Shown here: piece by piece, positions 14,010 to 19,533 of the stretch
Layout: each line of letters begins with the position of its first letter
Position numbering within the stretch: the first letter of the stretch is position 1
Virus record (IMG/VR): IMGVR_UViG_3300037189_015380
Span: 1 to 21,450 of that record
Length of the DNA stretch: 21,450 bases
Direction: 5' to 3' (one strand)
From: a virus
The notes under the pieces: model-generated
Seen by the model: the letters and a program-made list of their open reading frames with translations, nothing else
What the model was told of the DNA's origin: nothing
Database searches by the model: none
Made by a program: the position numbers and the translations under genes

Positions 14010-14679
14010 GTTGGAGCGCATTGCTGGGACATTTCAGCTGGGCGAGCACAAAGTTCCAAATGCCGAAGAGCTGCACCTTGCCCAACAGCGAGATGTACTG
14101 GATCGCATGACAAAGGCAACCCTTATTCCCCCGCGCTATGTTGGCGCTACATTTCTTGAGTTTGGGACAGAGAAGGGCAACCAGAAGGCCTACGACGTGG
14201 CGCTCGATTGGGCAAACAGCACGGCACAGCAAACACGTGGCGAAGGCTTCTTTCTGCTTGGCGAGCCAGGCACAGGTAAGACCCATCTTGTATGCGCAGC
14301 AGCAATGGAGCGCGTTCGCAACGGGCAGTCAGGCGTTCGCTATCTGAACGTTCCGATCTTCCTTGACCGCATCCGTGCCTCATTTAAGTTTTCGGAATCC
14401 GCAGCCCAGGACCTCTTTGAGTTTGCCTGCACCAAGGCAACGCTCGTAGTTCTGGACGACTTCGGTAAGGAGAAGGCAACGGACTGGGCAACAGAGCGCC
14501 TCTACGTGCTTGTTGAGTCCCGCTACCAGAACATGCTCCCAATGCTCGTGACATCTAATCGGACGCTGGACGAGCTAGACGGTCTTGGATATGGGGCAAC
14601 CGTATCGCGGTTACAGCAGATGTGCCGTACAATCAAGTTGGAGACGGCGGACCACCGCCCACTACAGTGGAAGAAGTAA
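13990..14679 (+). CDS. DnaC-like helicase loader ATPase
   Basis: A 229-residue AAA+ protein with Walker A GEPGTGKTHL (91-100), Walker B TLVVLDDFGKE (151-161), sensor I LVTSNRTLDEL (186-196) and an arginine-finger-type SRLQQM (206-211). This is the DnaC/IstB/DnaI layout. The N-terminal about 55 residues would contact the helicase. Such proteins open or load the replicative helicase ring at the origin; no helicase gene is in the window, so the host helicase or one encoded elsewhere is the partner. The ribosome site GGAGG/AAGGG lies directly before ATG 13990, inside the end of the initiator gene. Confidence 0.88.
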   Translation: MYSLSPELERIAGTFQLGEHKVPNAEELHLAQQRDVLDRMTKATLIPPRYVGATFLEFGTEKGNQKAYDVALDWANSTAQQTRGEGFFLLGEPGTGKTHLVCAAAMERVRNGQSGVRYLNVPIFLDRIRASFKFSESAAQDLFEFACTKATLVVLDDFGKEKATDWATERLYVLVESRYQNMLPMLVTSNRTLDELDGLGYGATVSRLQQMCRTIKLETADHRPLQWKK

Positions 14680-15113
14680 CGTTCTCTCTCTTCATCCCTG
14701 GGCTTCCCATCCCGCAAGGATCTACTACTGCTTTCATGCATAACGGTAGGCCGGTGATTACATCGGCAAACCGCAAGCTGAAGGGTTGGCGGACCAAGGT
14801 GCGCACGGCAGTTGCCATGCACCGACAGACCCCGCCAGACAGTCCATATTGGGTGGTGTTGCGGTTTCTGCTGCCACGGCCCAAGCATCACTACGGCGCT
14901 AAGGGGTTGAAAGACTCAGCCCCCATGAGCCATACGTCAAAGCCGGATTTGGACAAGTTGGTCCGAGCCGTGCTTGACGGTGTAACAGACGCAAAGGTGT
15001 GGGTGGATGATGCGCACGTGGTGCGAGTCGTTGCATCCAAGGAGTATTGTGATTTGGACAAGATCGGTGTCCACGTTACCCTACGCCATGCAGAGCACCT
15101 GAGCGCATATTAA
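14667..15113 (+). CDS. rusA: RusA-like Holliday junction resolvase
   Basis: About 148 residues from GTG 14667, which overlaps the DnaC-like gene by 13 bases; a GTG at 14622 is possible but would lie deeper in that gene. The N-terminus VTFSLFIPGLPIPQGSTTAF is the RusA start pattern. The catalytic acidic residues are in SKPDLDKLVRAVLDGVTDAK (D94, D96) and VWVDDAHVV (D114/D115), matching D70, D72 and D91 of E. coli RusA. The usual length is about 120 residues, so there is a modest C-terminal addition. It would cleave four-way junctions and branched replication intermediates before packaging. Confidence 0.88.
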   Translation: MEEVTFSLFIPGLPIPQGSTTAFMHNGRPVITSANRKLKGWRTKVRTAVAMHRQTPPDSPYWVVLRFLLPRPKHHYGAKGLKDSAPMSHTSKPDLDKLVRAVLDGVTDAKVWVDDAHVVRVVASKEYCDLDKIGVHVTLRHAEHLSAY

Positions 15114-15138
15114 TCCGATCAGGAAGAAGGGTTAAGCA

Positions 15139-15528
15139 ATGATCAAGGTACAGATGATCGGCCGCGTCGGCGGAGAGCCAACAACGCGACAGACCGCAAA
15201 GGGTCGCCCAGTCGCTAACTTCAACGTTGCCGTACACGGCGCGAAGAATGAGAAGGGCGAGTCGGAGGCCACGTGGTATCCGATTACGTGCTGGGATGGC
15301 CGCGCAGAGCTTGCAGAGAAGGTTGTCAAGAAGGGTGACCTTATCTGGATCGAGGGAACCCCACAGGTTTCTTCGTGGCAAGACAAGTCAGGAACCACAC
15401 GGACTGACTTGAACATTCACGCAAAGTACTTCCAGGTGTTGTCACGCAGTGTGAAGAACATCAACGAAGGCAACGGCGGGATGAGCGCTCCGAAGGTCGA
15501 AGAGGACCTCGACGAAATGCCGTTCTAA
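15139..15528 (+). CDS. ssb: Single-stranded DNA-binding protein
   Basis: A 129-residue SSB. It has an OB fold in residues 1 to about 105 (MIKVQMIGRVGGEPTTRQTA ... WYPITCWDGRAELAEKVVKK ... LIWIEGTPQ) and ends in the acidic tip LDEMPF, the equivalent of the bacterial DDIPF tail that recruits partners. The linker is short, as in many phage SSBs. AGAAGGG precedes ATG 15139 at good distance. It sits after RusA and completes the replication/recombination set with the annealing protein, nuclease and loader. Confidence 0.92.
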   Translation: MIKVQMIGRVGGEPTTRQTAKGRPVANFNVAVHGAKNEKGESEATWYPITCWDGRAELAEKVVKKGDLIWIEGTPQVSSWQDKSGTTRTDLNIHAKYFQVLSRSVKNINEGNGGMSAPKVEEDLDEMPF

Positions 15529-15544
15529 CAGATTGATTGCGTCT

Positions 15545-15635
15545 CGCATGGATTCGTACCATGCGGTATATTCTTCTACCGATTAACGGAGGAAGAGCAA
15601 TCGTAGGGTCGGGGGTTGAACGCCTCCGGCCCTAC
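15545..15635 (+). other. Two hairpins in the ssb-thioredoxin gap
   Basis: CGCATGG/CCATGCG (15545-15551 and 15559-15565) forms a 7-bp stem. A second element pairs 15603-15615 with 15623-15635 as 13 continuous pairs including two G-U, with a 7-base loop TTGAACG. The second hairpin ends 8 bases before the GGAGG region of the first thioredoxin gene. No U-run follows either, so they may be RNA-processing or translation-control elements more than terminators. Confidence 0.5.
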
Positions 15636-15653
15636 ACTGTCTGTGGAGGACAC

Positions 15654-15986
15654 ATGTCGATTTTTTCAACGACCGACGCACAATTTCAGCACGACATTAT
15701 TGAATCGACAAGCCCAATCCTCGTAGATTTCTGGGCTCCATGGTGCAAGCCATGTAAGGCGGTCGCCACAGAGCTTGAAAAACTGAAGGAGCAGTACGGC
15801 AAGAAGCTCCGTATTGCCAAGATCAACGTCGACGAGAACCCCCTTACCGCACGGAGCCTTTACATCCGCTCTATCCCCACCATCATCTTCTACCCAGGCA
15901 AGGGGGAAGCTCCGCTCTCCGTCGTCGGTGCCACTACAGCAGTTGAGCTAGAGCGACGCTTTCGGCTTCCGGAACTGGTAAAATAA
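15654..15986 (+). CDS. Thioredoxin-like protein 1 (WCKPC)
   Basis: A 110-residue thioredoxin from ATG 15654 with GGAGG seven bases upstream. The longer frame from 15537 is rejected because it crosses the hairpins and lacks a ribosome site. The active site is FWAPWCKPCK (C31, C34) and the cis-proline loop is SIPT (P75). The fold order VDFWAPWC ... IAKINVDENP ... IPTIIFYPGKG is complete, so it should be redox-active in the cytoplasm. Phage thioredoxins reduce ribonucleotide reductase or host proteins, and host thioredoxin is a processivity factor for T7 polymerase. A second thioredoxin gene follows after 4 bases. Confidence 0.9.
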   Translation: MSIFSTTDAQFQHDIIESTSPILVDFWAPWCKPCKAVATELEKLKEQYGKKLRIAKINVDENPLTARSLYIRSIPTIIFYPGKGEAPLSVVGATTAVELERRFRLPELVK

Positions 15987-15990
15987 CCCC

Positions 15991-16326
15991 ATGATCTTTA
16001 GCATTACTGACGAGACATTTGGCCCAGTGGTCCTTGGCTCTACCAAGCCGGTCTTGGTGGATGTCTGGGCGCCCTGGTGTGAGCCCTGCCTGATGCTGGA
16101 TGCCGAGCTGACGCGGCTCGACAACAAATACGGCGAGAAGATCTTTATTGCAAAAATAAATTTTGACGAAAATTCACGCATGGCAGCAGGAATGGCAGCA
16201 GCAGGGATTACCTCTGTTCCAGCCTTACTGTATTATCCGATTGGGGTGCAATCGCCCCGGGTACTTCTTGGGTGCTACCCAATGGAGAAAATTGCCAAGG
16301 CGTTTGGGTTTGACAAGCTGAAATGA
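15991..16326 (+). CDS. Thioredoxin-like protein 2 (WCEPC)
   Basis: A 111-residue thioredoxin with active site VWAPWCEPCL (C30, C33) and cis-proline SVPA (P77). It aligns along its whole length with the preceding protein (VLVDVWAPWC / ILVDFWAPWC, IAKINFDEN / IAKINVDEN), so the pair is a tandem duplication that has diverged. The residues between the cysteines are E-P here and K-P in copy 1, which would shift redox potential and partner charge preference. It starts 4 bases after copy 1 with no clear ribosome site, so translation is likely coupled. Confidence 0.9.
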   Translation: MIFSITDETFGPVVLGSTKPVLVDVWAPWCEPCLMLDAELTRLDNKYGEKIFIAKINFDENSRMAAGMAAAGITSVPALLYYPIGVQSPRVLLGCYPMEKIAKAFGFDKLK

Positions 16327-16338
16327 AAGAGGAGCATG

Positions 16339-16845
16339 ATGACCACACCACTGCACGGAACCGTCGAGTACGTCAACATCGACAGCCTGGAAGTCCATCC
16401 GGAGAACCCGAGACAGGGGGATATCGGCGCCATCAGCACCTCAATCGCCGAGAACGGATGGTTTGGCACCATCGTCGCCCAAATTTCTTCCCGAAGGGTC
16501 CTCGCTGGGAATCATCGCCTCCAAGCCGCTAGGATTGCGGGGTTGGCGACCCTTCCCGTCTTCTGGGTTGATTGCGACGACACCCAGGCCCGGAAGATTC
16601 TGATTGCCGACAACCGCATGAGCGACCTTGCCAGCTGGGACGAGCCGTACCTTGCCGACATGCTGACGCTCCTTGCCCAGCAAGACGCCATCGCAGGAAC
16701 AGGGTTTGACGCCCAGGATATTGAAGATATTCTCGCCGCCGCAGGGGAGATTGAGAAGCCCGAACGAGAGCCCCTTACATGTCCGAAATGCGGTGCAGAA
16801 GTTCCTCTGGGAGGGAAAGGCGCGAAGCGATCTCGGAAGCGGTAA
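16339..16845 (+). CDS. ParB/Srx-domain protein with C-terminal zinc motif
   Basis: 168 residues from ATG 16339 (ATG 16336 is too near the AGAGGAG). The ParB/sulfiredoxin-like domain is clear: VNIDSLEVHPENPRQGDIGA, GNHRLQAARIAGLATLPV, then LIADNRMSDLASWDEPYLAD. The C-terminus carries CPKCG (C148, C151) and a basic tail, probably half a zinc ribbon for DNA contact. There is no ParA partner in the window, and phage proteins of this type are often DNA-modification or packaging-associated nucleases/CTPases, so partitioning is not implied. It is the last rightward gene; its end overlaps a leftward gene by 71 bases. Confidence 0.85.
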   Translation: MTTPLHGTVEYVNIDSLEVHPENPRQGDIGAISTSIAENGWFGTIVAQISSRRVLAGNHRLQAARIAGLATLPVFWVDCDDTQARKILIADNRMSDLASWDEPYLADMLTLLAQQDAIAGTGFDAQDIEDILAAAGEIEKPEREPLTCPKCGAEVPLGGKGAKRSRKR

Positions 16846-17038
16846 GTCCCCGCAGGTCGCCCGTCTCCATAAACGCACGGCCATTCACGAGCGGTACGCG
16901 TTCTGGGTGTCCCAGCTGTATGGCTTTGATCGCCTCAATCGCATAATACCAAACGCTTATATCCGAACCAGGCCGGGACTTCGCCACCGCCTCCACGACC
17001 GCCTTGGCGCTAATACCGGAAAGGGCGTGTTTGCTCAC
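16775..17038 (-). CDS. 87-residue hypothetical protein, convergent with ParB gene
   Basis: A leftward gene from GTG 17038. Its start overlaps the TGA of the preceding leftward gene (GTGA), a coupling pattern that argues for real coding. The sequence is helical (ISAKAVVEAVAKSRPGSDIS and LTASEIASRLSLPEELLHRI). The last part resembles a helix-turn-helix recognition unit, but no family is recognised. The 3' end overlaps the ParB-like gene on the other strand by 71 bases. It is possible that only one of the two uses this segment. Confidence 0.55.
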   Translation of the reverse strand: MSKHALSGISAKAVVEAVAKSRPGSDISVWYYAIEAIKAIQLGHPERVPLVNGRAFMETGDLRGLTASEIASRLSLPEELLHRISDM

Positions 17039-17289
17039 TGCTGAGGAATCCTCGCAGGGTGGAAGGCTTCGAAATCATCCGGGCTTGGGATCTCTTCCCA
17101 TTCAGGGACATCCAGCCAGCGGATTGACATGGTGGCAATATCGTTGTTTCGGTCGGTGATTTCCCGTGTGGCAATCATCTCCAGGGCCTGTCGTGGGGTC
17201 AGAGCTACCTCTTCCCAATCGTCAGACGTCACGCGCCAGGTACCGATGTTTCCGTTTTCGAATCGAATAACGTAGTTCATGGTGGACAT
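17035..17289 (-). CDS. 84-residue acidic hypothetical protein
   Basis: ATG 17289 (MSTMNYVIRFENGNIGTWRV) or ATG 17280 is the likely start. A longer upstream frame is less plausible because it begins in the A/T-tract region. The protein has a short beta-rich start and an acidic helix (LTPRQALEMIATREITDRNN), ending in EEIPSPDDFEAFHP. I do not recognise it. The downstream gene is coupled to it. No strong ribosome site is visible; TATGCT about 12 bases before the ATG could serve as a -10 box of a nearly leaderless message. Confidence 0.5.
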   Translation of the reverse strand: MSTMNYVIRFENGNIGTWRVTSDDWEEVALTPRQALEMIATREITDRNNDIATMSIRWLDVPEWEEIPSPDDFEAFHPARIPQQ

Positions 17290-17599
17290 GTTACGCCCAG
17301 CATAGCAGAGGGCAAGGGGTTGAGCTTCTACGACACAAATTTGGTAAAAAAAAAGTATGGCCCTAGCGCGAGCCACCACGGGTACTTCGTCGGAACCCCG
17401 AGGGGGGTTAGGGGGTCAATCAAGATAAGTCAAGTCAAGACTAGAACTCTAATGAACTCTTTCTCTAACTCTCTGACTAGTCGGCTCCTAGTCCCAACTA
17501 GTCCCATAGGCTCGGAGTTAGGGGCGGGATAACCCCGCCCCTAACACTAACCCTAACCCCCCTAACTCCTAACCCTAACCCTAACCCCTAACCTAACCC
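17290..17599. other. Gene-free stretch with terminator-like hairpins and short repeats
   Basis: No gene is visible in these 310 bases. They hold an A9 tract (17346-17354) next to TGGC/GCCA arms (17358-17361, 17372-17375), which on the minus strand is a hairpin followed by U9. AACCCC-GAGG-GGGGTT lies at 17394-17409. AACTCT occurs at 17445, 17455 and 17467. ACTAGTC/CTAGTCCC repeats lie at about 17475-17507. A strong hairpin is at 17518-17544, followed by CCCTAA-type repeats up to 17599. Confidence 0.6.
17518..17544 (-). terminator. Hairpin downstream of the 63-residue gene
   Basis: TTAGGGGCGGG (17518-17528) and CCCGCCCCTAA (17534-17544) pair as 11 bp with a 5-base loop. It lies about 55 bases past the leftward stop at 17600, beyond the telomere-like tract. 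No U-run follows. Confidence 0.5.
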
Positions 17600-17600
17600 C
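17545..17600. repeat. CCCTAA telomere-like tract
   Basis: Imperfect repeats of CTAACCC/CCTAACCCC, with CCCTAA units at 17551, 17573 and 17579 and shorter variants between. On the leftward transcript this reads as GGGTTA repeats with several runs of three or more G, so an RNA G-quadruplex is possible just after the stop of the 63-residue gene. Confidence 0.75.
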
Positions 17601-17791
17601 TAGCGGTATGAGTCCGCAATCGCGTTTGCTGCGTCGCGGTATTCGTCGGTGTGCTTCTGGCAATGCCAGATTGTTGCGCCGCTCTCCTTGTTTACTAGCC
17701 CCCAGACGGCTGGTAGCCCACACTCCGTAAAGGTGTTGATGAGGCTCTCATCGTGGTCGGTTGCGTCGCAACGCTGCTGCGTGTCCGTCAT
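17600..17791 (-). CDS. 63-residue zinc-finger-like small protein
   Basis: ATG 17791 is chosen over the longer frame because GGAGAGGAGA lies directly upstream. The sequence contains QRCDATDHD, ECGLPAVWGLVNK and IWHCQKHTDEYRDAA: three Cys plus several His, spaced like a small zinc-binding fold. The family is unknown. Its own promoter lies at 17838-17866 and it ends in a telomere-like tract followed by a hairpin, so it is a self-contained leftward unit. Confidence 0.7.
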   Translation of the reverse strand: MTDTQQRCDATDHDESLINTFTECGLPAVWGLVNKESGATIWHCQKHTDEYRDAANAIADSYR

Positions 17792-17811
17792 TGTTGTTCT
17801 CCTCTCCATCT

Positions 17812-17830
17812 GCGGGGTCATCTGCCCCGC
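17812..17830 (-). promoter_or_regulatory. Leader inverted repeat of the 63-residue gene
   Basis: GCGGGG-TCATCTG-CCCCGC gives a 6-bp G/C stem between the predicted transcription start and the ribosome site. Confidence 0.45.
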
Positions 17831-17837
17831 TGCGTTG

Positions 17838-17866
17838 ATTCTCCCACACCCTCGCCAATCCCGCAA
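17838..17866 (-). promoter_or_regulatory. Leftward promoter of the 63-residue gene
   Basis: TTGCGG (17866-17861), a 17-base spacer and GAGAAT (17843-17838) on the minus strand. The -10 and its flank GTGTGGGAGAATC are the same as in the promoter at 19432-19460. Confidence 0.5.
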
Positions 17867-17952
17867 GCCCCCGCCCTCGCCCTTTCCCCGTGGTGGTGCG
17901 CTGCCGAGGCCCTCTCTTGCCCCTCTCCCCCTCTTGCCTCTCGCCTGTATCG

Positions 17953-17994
17953 CCTAACCCCTAACCCCCTAACCCCTAACCGATAACCCCTAAC
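17953..17994. repeat. Second CCCCTAA tract
   Basis: CCTAACCCCTAACCCCCTAA and similar units continue to 17994, with four C-runs of four or five bases. On the leftward strand these are G-runs separated by TTA, so quadruplex formation is possible. It lies between a terminator (18005-18034) and the promoter of the next leftward unit. The C-rich segment 17867-17952 carries no gene that I can support. Confidence 0.7.
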
Positions 17995-18004
17995 ACATAA
18001 GAAA

Positions 18005-18034
18005 GAGGCTAGGGGTGGAGAATCCCCTAGCCTC
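18005..18034 (-). terminator. Intrinsic terminator of the first SH3-like gene
   Basis: GAGGCTAGGGG and CCCCTAGCCTC form a perfect 11-bp stem. In the leftward RNA the 8-base loop is AUUCUCCA and the stem is followed by UUUCUUAU. It lies 21 bases past the stop at 18056. Confidence 0.8.
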
Positions 18035-18055
18035 GTGCGCTAACCCGCCTAACCC

Positions 18056-18334
18056 TTAGGCGATGGTGTAGGTCGTACCCCCTACTACTAGGGTGCTAAT
18101 AGCGTCTAGCGGGATAGCCCGATAGGCGCGCTTCTGAACATCAAACACGCTGACCAGCCCCTTCTCAATGAAGTTGTAGGCAGCGTCGCCCCCCGCAAGG
18201 TGCTTCTTTACGCCTAGCCGCGCTACCATCTTGCGATGCTCGCCCGTCGTGCGCTTTACAAACTCAACGCTGAACATCTTGCCCTTCGTGGCGAGAATCA
18301 ACGCCGTTGCCTCTTGTGGTGTGATTAGTGCCAT
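18056..18334 (-). CDS. SH3-like beta-barrel small phage protein, copy 1
   Basis: 92 residues from ATG 18334, with AGGAGAAAGGAG just upstream; the longer frame includes the promoter region and is rejected. Sequence landmarks are ALILATKGKMFSVEFVKRTT, RKMVARLGVKKHLAGGDAAY and YRAIPLDAISTLVVGG, which match a family of small phage proteins annotated as SH3 beta-barrel fold proteins. The molecular role is unknown. A clear paralogue lies at 20540-20818. It has its own promoter (18382-18410) and terminator (18005-18034), so it is a monocistronic unit. Confidence 0.85.
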   Translation of the reverse strand: MALITPQEATALILATKGKMFSVEFVKRTTGEHRKMVARLGVKKHLAGGDAAYNFIEKGLVSVFDVQKRAYRAIPLDAISTLVVGGTTYTIA

Positions 18335-18381
18335 TTGTGTTCTCCTTTCTCCTATTACGGCTCTCCATCGCCGCTGAAACG

Positions 18382-18410
18382 ATTGTCTCACATCGCGCCA
18401 ATGCCGTCAA
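18382..18410 (-). promoter_or_regulatory. Leftward promoter of SH3-like copy 1
   Basis: TTGACG (18410-18405), a 17-base spacer and GACAAT (18387-18382), about 48 bases before ATG 18334. The flank CTAGGGGCTTGACG is shared with the promoter at 20881-20910. Confidence 0.65.
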
Positions 18411-18421
18411 GCCCCTAGTGG

Positions 18422-18465
18422 TGGATAGATTCTATCCATCGTGGATAGTGGCACAGCCCGTGCCA
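18422..18465. repeat. Two dyads upstream of the SH3-like promoter
   Basis: TGGATAG-ATT-CTATCCA (18422-18438) is a perfect 7-3-7 inverted repeat. TGGCAC-AGCCC-GTGCCA (18449-18465) is a member of the TGGCACA dyad family. They lie 12-55 bases upstream of the -35 box at 18405-18410 and could be operators for it. Confidence 0.6.
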
Positions 18466-18477
18466 GCAGCCCTACGA

Positions 18478-18515
18478 TTGTTACATTGTTACAGATAAGC
18501 CATAAGCCATAAGCC
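18478..18515. repeat. TTGTTACA pair and three ATAAGCC repeats
   Basis: TTGTTACA is repeated head to tail at 18478-18485 and 18486-18493. It is followed by three perfect tandem copies of ATAAGCC at 18495-18501, 18502-18508 and 18509-18515. Confidence 0.85.
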
Positions 18516-18525
18516 CTAACAAAGG

Positions 18526-18542
18526 TGGCACAACTTGTGCCA
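18526..18542 (-). terminator. TGGCACAA dyad followed by T-rich run
   Basis: TGGCACAA-C-TTGTGCCA is a perfect 8-1-8 inverted repeat. Read leftward it is followed by CCTTTGTT, so it may terminate the unit ending at 18565, or it may act as a protein-binding dyad. Confidence 0.5.
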
Positions 18543-18551
18543 ACCCCTAGT

Positions 18552-18567
18552 TAGAACAGGTGTTCTA
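18552..18567. repeat. TAGAACA-N2-TGTTCTA dyad overlapping a stop codon
   Basis: A perfect 7-2-7 inverted repeat. On the minus strand its first three bases are the TAG that ends the 22-codon ORF. The core GAAC-N4-GTTC resembles Gram-positive LexA boxes, but it sits at a gene 3' end, about 140 bases from the nearest downstream promoter. Confidence 0.65.
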
Positions 18568-18633
18568 CCTGCTGCCTCGTGATAGCAGGGCGTACAGCGC
18601 GAGCATCACAATCACCGCTCCGATGCCGCCCAC
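18565..18633 (-). CDS. Candidate 22-residue membrane micropeptide
   Basis: A short frame begins at GTG 18633, overlapping the TAG of the upstream zinc-ribbon gene (TAGTG), and encodes GGIGAVIVMLALYALLSRGS with a final Arg. That is a single hydrophobic segment followed by basic residues, the composition of a membrane micropeptide. Its TAG is the first codon-sized part of the dyad at 18552-18567, exactly as in the gene at 19203-19388. There is no separate ribosome site, so expression would rely on coupling. It could be a chance frame. Confidence 0.4.
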   Translation of the reverse strand: MGGIGAVIVMLALYALLSRGSR

Positions 18634-18893
18634 TAGACGAGCACCAAGAAGCGGCAGGCTCCACCCTCGGAGCACTCACCTGCTAGGTGCTGGACAGGCT
18701 CCACCGCCCAGTTCAGGCAGGTGCCACAGGATTCACCATCATCACGGACATCGTCAAAACCATAGACAGGGCGCACAGGATTGTTCTCCAAGTCGTAGGT
18801 GTTGCCCTCAGCCACATCATCGCCCCATCGCTCCTTCGCGCACGGAACGCAATGGAACGCCGCTTGATAGGTAAACGCTACGGGCTCAAACAT
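18633..18893 (-). CDS. 86-residue zinc-ribbon-like protein
   Basis: ATG 18893 has GGAGAGGAG seven bases away. Cysteines occur as FHCVPCAKERWG (C15, C18), ESCGTCLNWA (C56, C59) and GECSEGGACRF, a spacing compatible with one or two zinc sites. The middle is acidic (YGFDDVRDDGE). There is no recognised family. Its own promoter lies at 18962-18990, and the leader can form a hairpin around GGGGTGGC...GCCACTCCCC (about 18922-18943). Confidence 0.75.
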   Translation of the reverse strand: MFEPVAFTYQAAFHCVPCAKERWGDDVAEGNTYDLENNPVRPVYGFDDVRDDGESCGTCLNWAVEPVQHLAGECSEGGACRFLVLV

Positions 18894-18961
18894 CGTCTAC
18901 TCCTCTCCACTAAGCAGCGTGGGGAGTGGCACATCGCCACCCCTCTCACCCTGCTCATACG

Positions 18962-18990
18962 ATTGTCCCACACACACGCACTCCCGTCAA
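18962..18990 (-). promoter_or_regulatory. Leftward promoter of the 86-residue zinc-ribbon gene
   Basis: TTGACG (18990-18985), a 17-base spacer and GACAAT (18967-18962). The -10 and following CG are identical to those of the promoter at 18382-18410. Confidence 0.65.
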
Positions 18991-19109
18991 GCACCCATCG
19001 TCGTCGCCTGCTGGTCGTCATAGAGGCCCTCTCAGCAGCCACTCACCCCAGCTGGACACACGCACATCTATCTATTGCTGATAATCCATAAGCCCTAAGC
19101 CCTAAGCGA

Positions 19110-19149
19110 TTGTTACATTGTTACAATTGTTACATTGTTACCGTAACAA
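19110..19149. repeat. Four tandem TTGTTAC(A) repeats ending in a dyad
   Basis: TTGTTACA at 19110-19117, 19118-19125 and 19127-19134, and TTGTTACC at 19135-19142. The last is half of the perfect dyad TTGTTAC-C-GTAACAA (19135-19149). A further copy lies at 19181-19188. CCCTAAG repeats precede the array at 19093-19106. Confidence 0.85.
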
Positions 19150-19156
19150 AAAGGGC

Positions 19157-19173
19157 TGACACAAATTGTGCCA
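19157..19173 (-). terminator. Intrinsic terminator built on a TGGCACAA dyad
   Basis: Read leftward, GGGTTGGCACAA-T-TTGTGTCAGCCC pairs over 12 positions including two G-U and is followed by TTTTTGTT. It lies 30 bases past the stop at 19203. Confidence 0.7.
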
Positions 19174-19189
19174 ACCCTGATTGTTACAT

Positions 19190-19205
19190 TAGAACAACTG
19201 TTCTA
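19190..19205. repeat. TAGAACA-N2-TGTTCTA dyad overlapping a stop codon, copy 2
   Basis: A perfect 7-2-7 inverted repeat whose minus-strand first triplet is the TAG of the gene at 19203-19388. It has the same relation to a stop codon as the copy at 18552-18567. Confidence 0.65.
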
Positions 19206-19388
19206 CTTGTCCAGACTTACATCGCACGAGAAGCAATGAGGGGTGTCCTCATTGACATCAGGGGAATAGATCGGATCCATCCAAACGCCATCGCCATTAT
19301 CGCCACAATCCTTGCAGAGAACGATCCCTGCTGTGGTATCCGAATAGCCAACCAGAACGATTCCACTACCCGTCTTGGTCATACCCAT
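19203..19388 (-). CDS. 61-residue zinc-ribbon protein
   Basis: ATG 19388 (MGMTKTGSGIVLVGYS) has GGAGAGGAGA at good distance; the longer frame runs through the promoter and is rejected. Two CxxC pairs, VLCKDCGDNG and HCFSCDVSL, form a textbook zinc-ribbon spacing. No known family is recognised; small zinc ribbons in phage accessory regions often bind host polymerase or other complexes, but that is only a possibility. Its own promoter is at 19432-19460 and its terminator at 19157-19173. Confidence 0.75.
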   Translation of the reverse strand: MGMTKTGSGIVLVGYSDTTAGIVLCKDCGDNGDGVWMDPIYSPDVNEDTPHCFSCDVSLDK

Positions 19389-19431
19389 TGCGGTTCTCCT
19401 CTCCACTATCACGGCGGTTGCCGCTACAAGG

Positions 19432-19460
19432 ATTCTCCCACACCCTATGCGCCCTGTCAA
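19432..19460 (-). promoter_or_regulatory. Leftward promoter of the 61-residue gene
   Basis: TTGACA (19460-19455), a 17-base spacer and GAGAAT (19437-19432). The -35 is perfect; the -10 matches that at 17838-17843. Confidence 0.65.
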
Positions 19461-19502
19461 CCACTAGCCTCTGGCGTAGAGGCCTTCTGGTGAGAGGGTA
19501 GT

Positions 19503-19533
19503 GGGGCGAGTGGGTGGAGTGACCACCCGCCCC
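19503..19533 (-). terminator. Bulged hairpin downstream of the 84-residue gene
   Basis: GGGGC (19503-19507)/GCCCC (19529-19533) and GGGTGG (19512-19517)/CCACCC (19523-19528) stack with a 4-base bulge. It lies 17 bases past the stop at 19550. The apex GTGGAGTGACCAC resembles the apex of the other terminators here. Confidence 0.55.

Noticed and set aside
15603-15635. tRNA T-arm look-alike (5-bp stem, 7-base loop)
   Set aside because: No matching acceptor or anticodon arms; the flanks pair with each other to extend one hairpin, and the loop TTGAACG is not a T-loop.
16339-16845. Plasmid-type partition system
   Set aside because: The ParB-like protein has no ParA neighbour and no parS-like site nearby; phage ParB-domain proteins often have other roles.
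17545-17600. Eukaryotic telomere contamination or linear phage end
   Set aside because: Repeats are short and imperfect, embedded between phage-style genes on both sides, and similar units recur across several kilobases.
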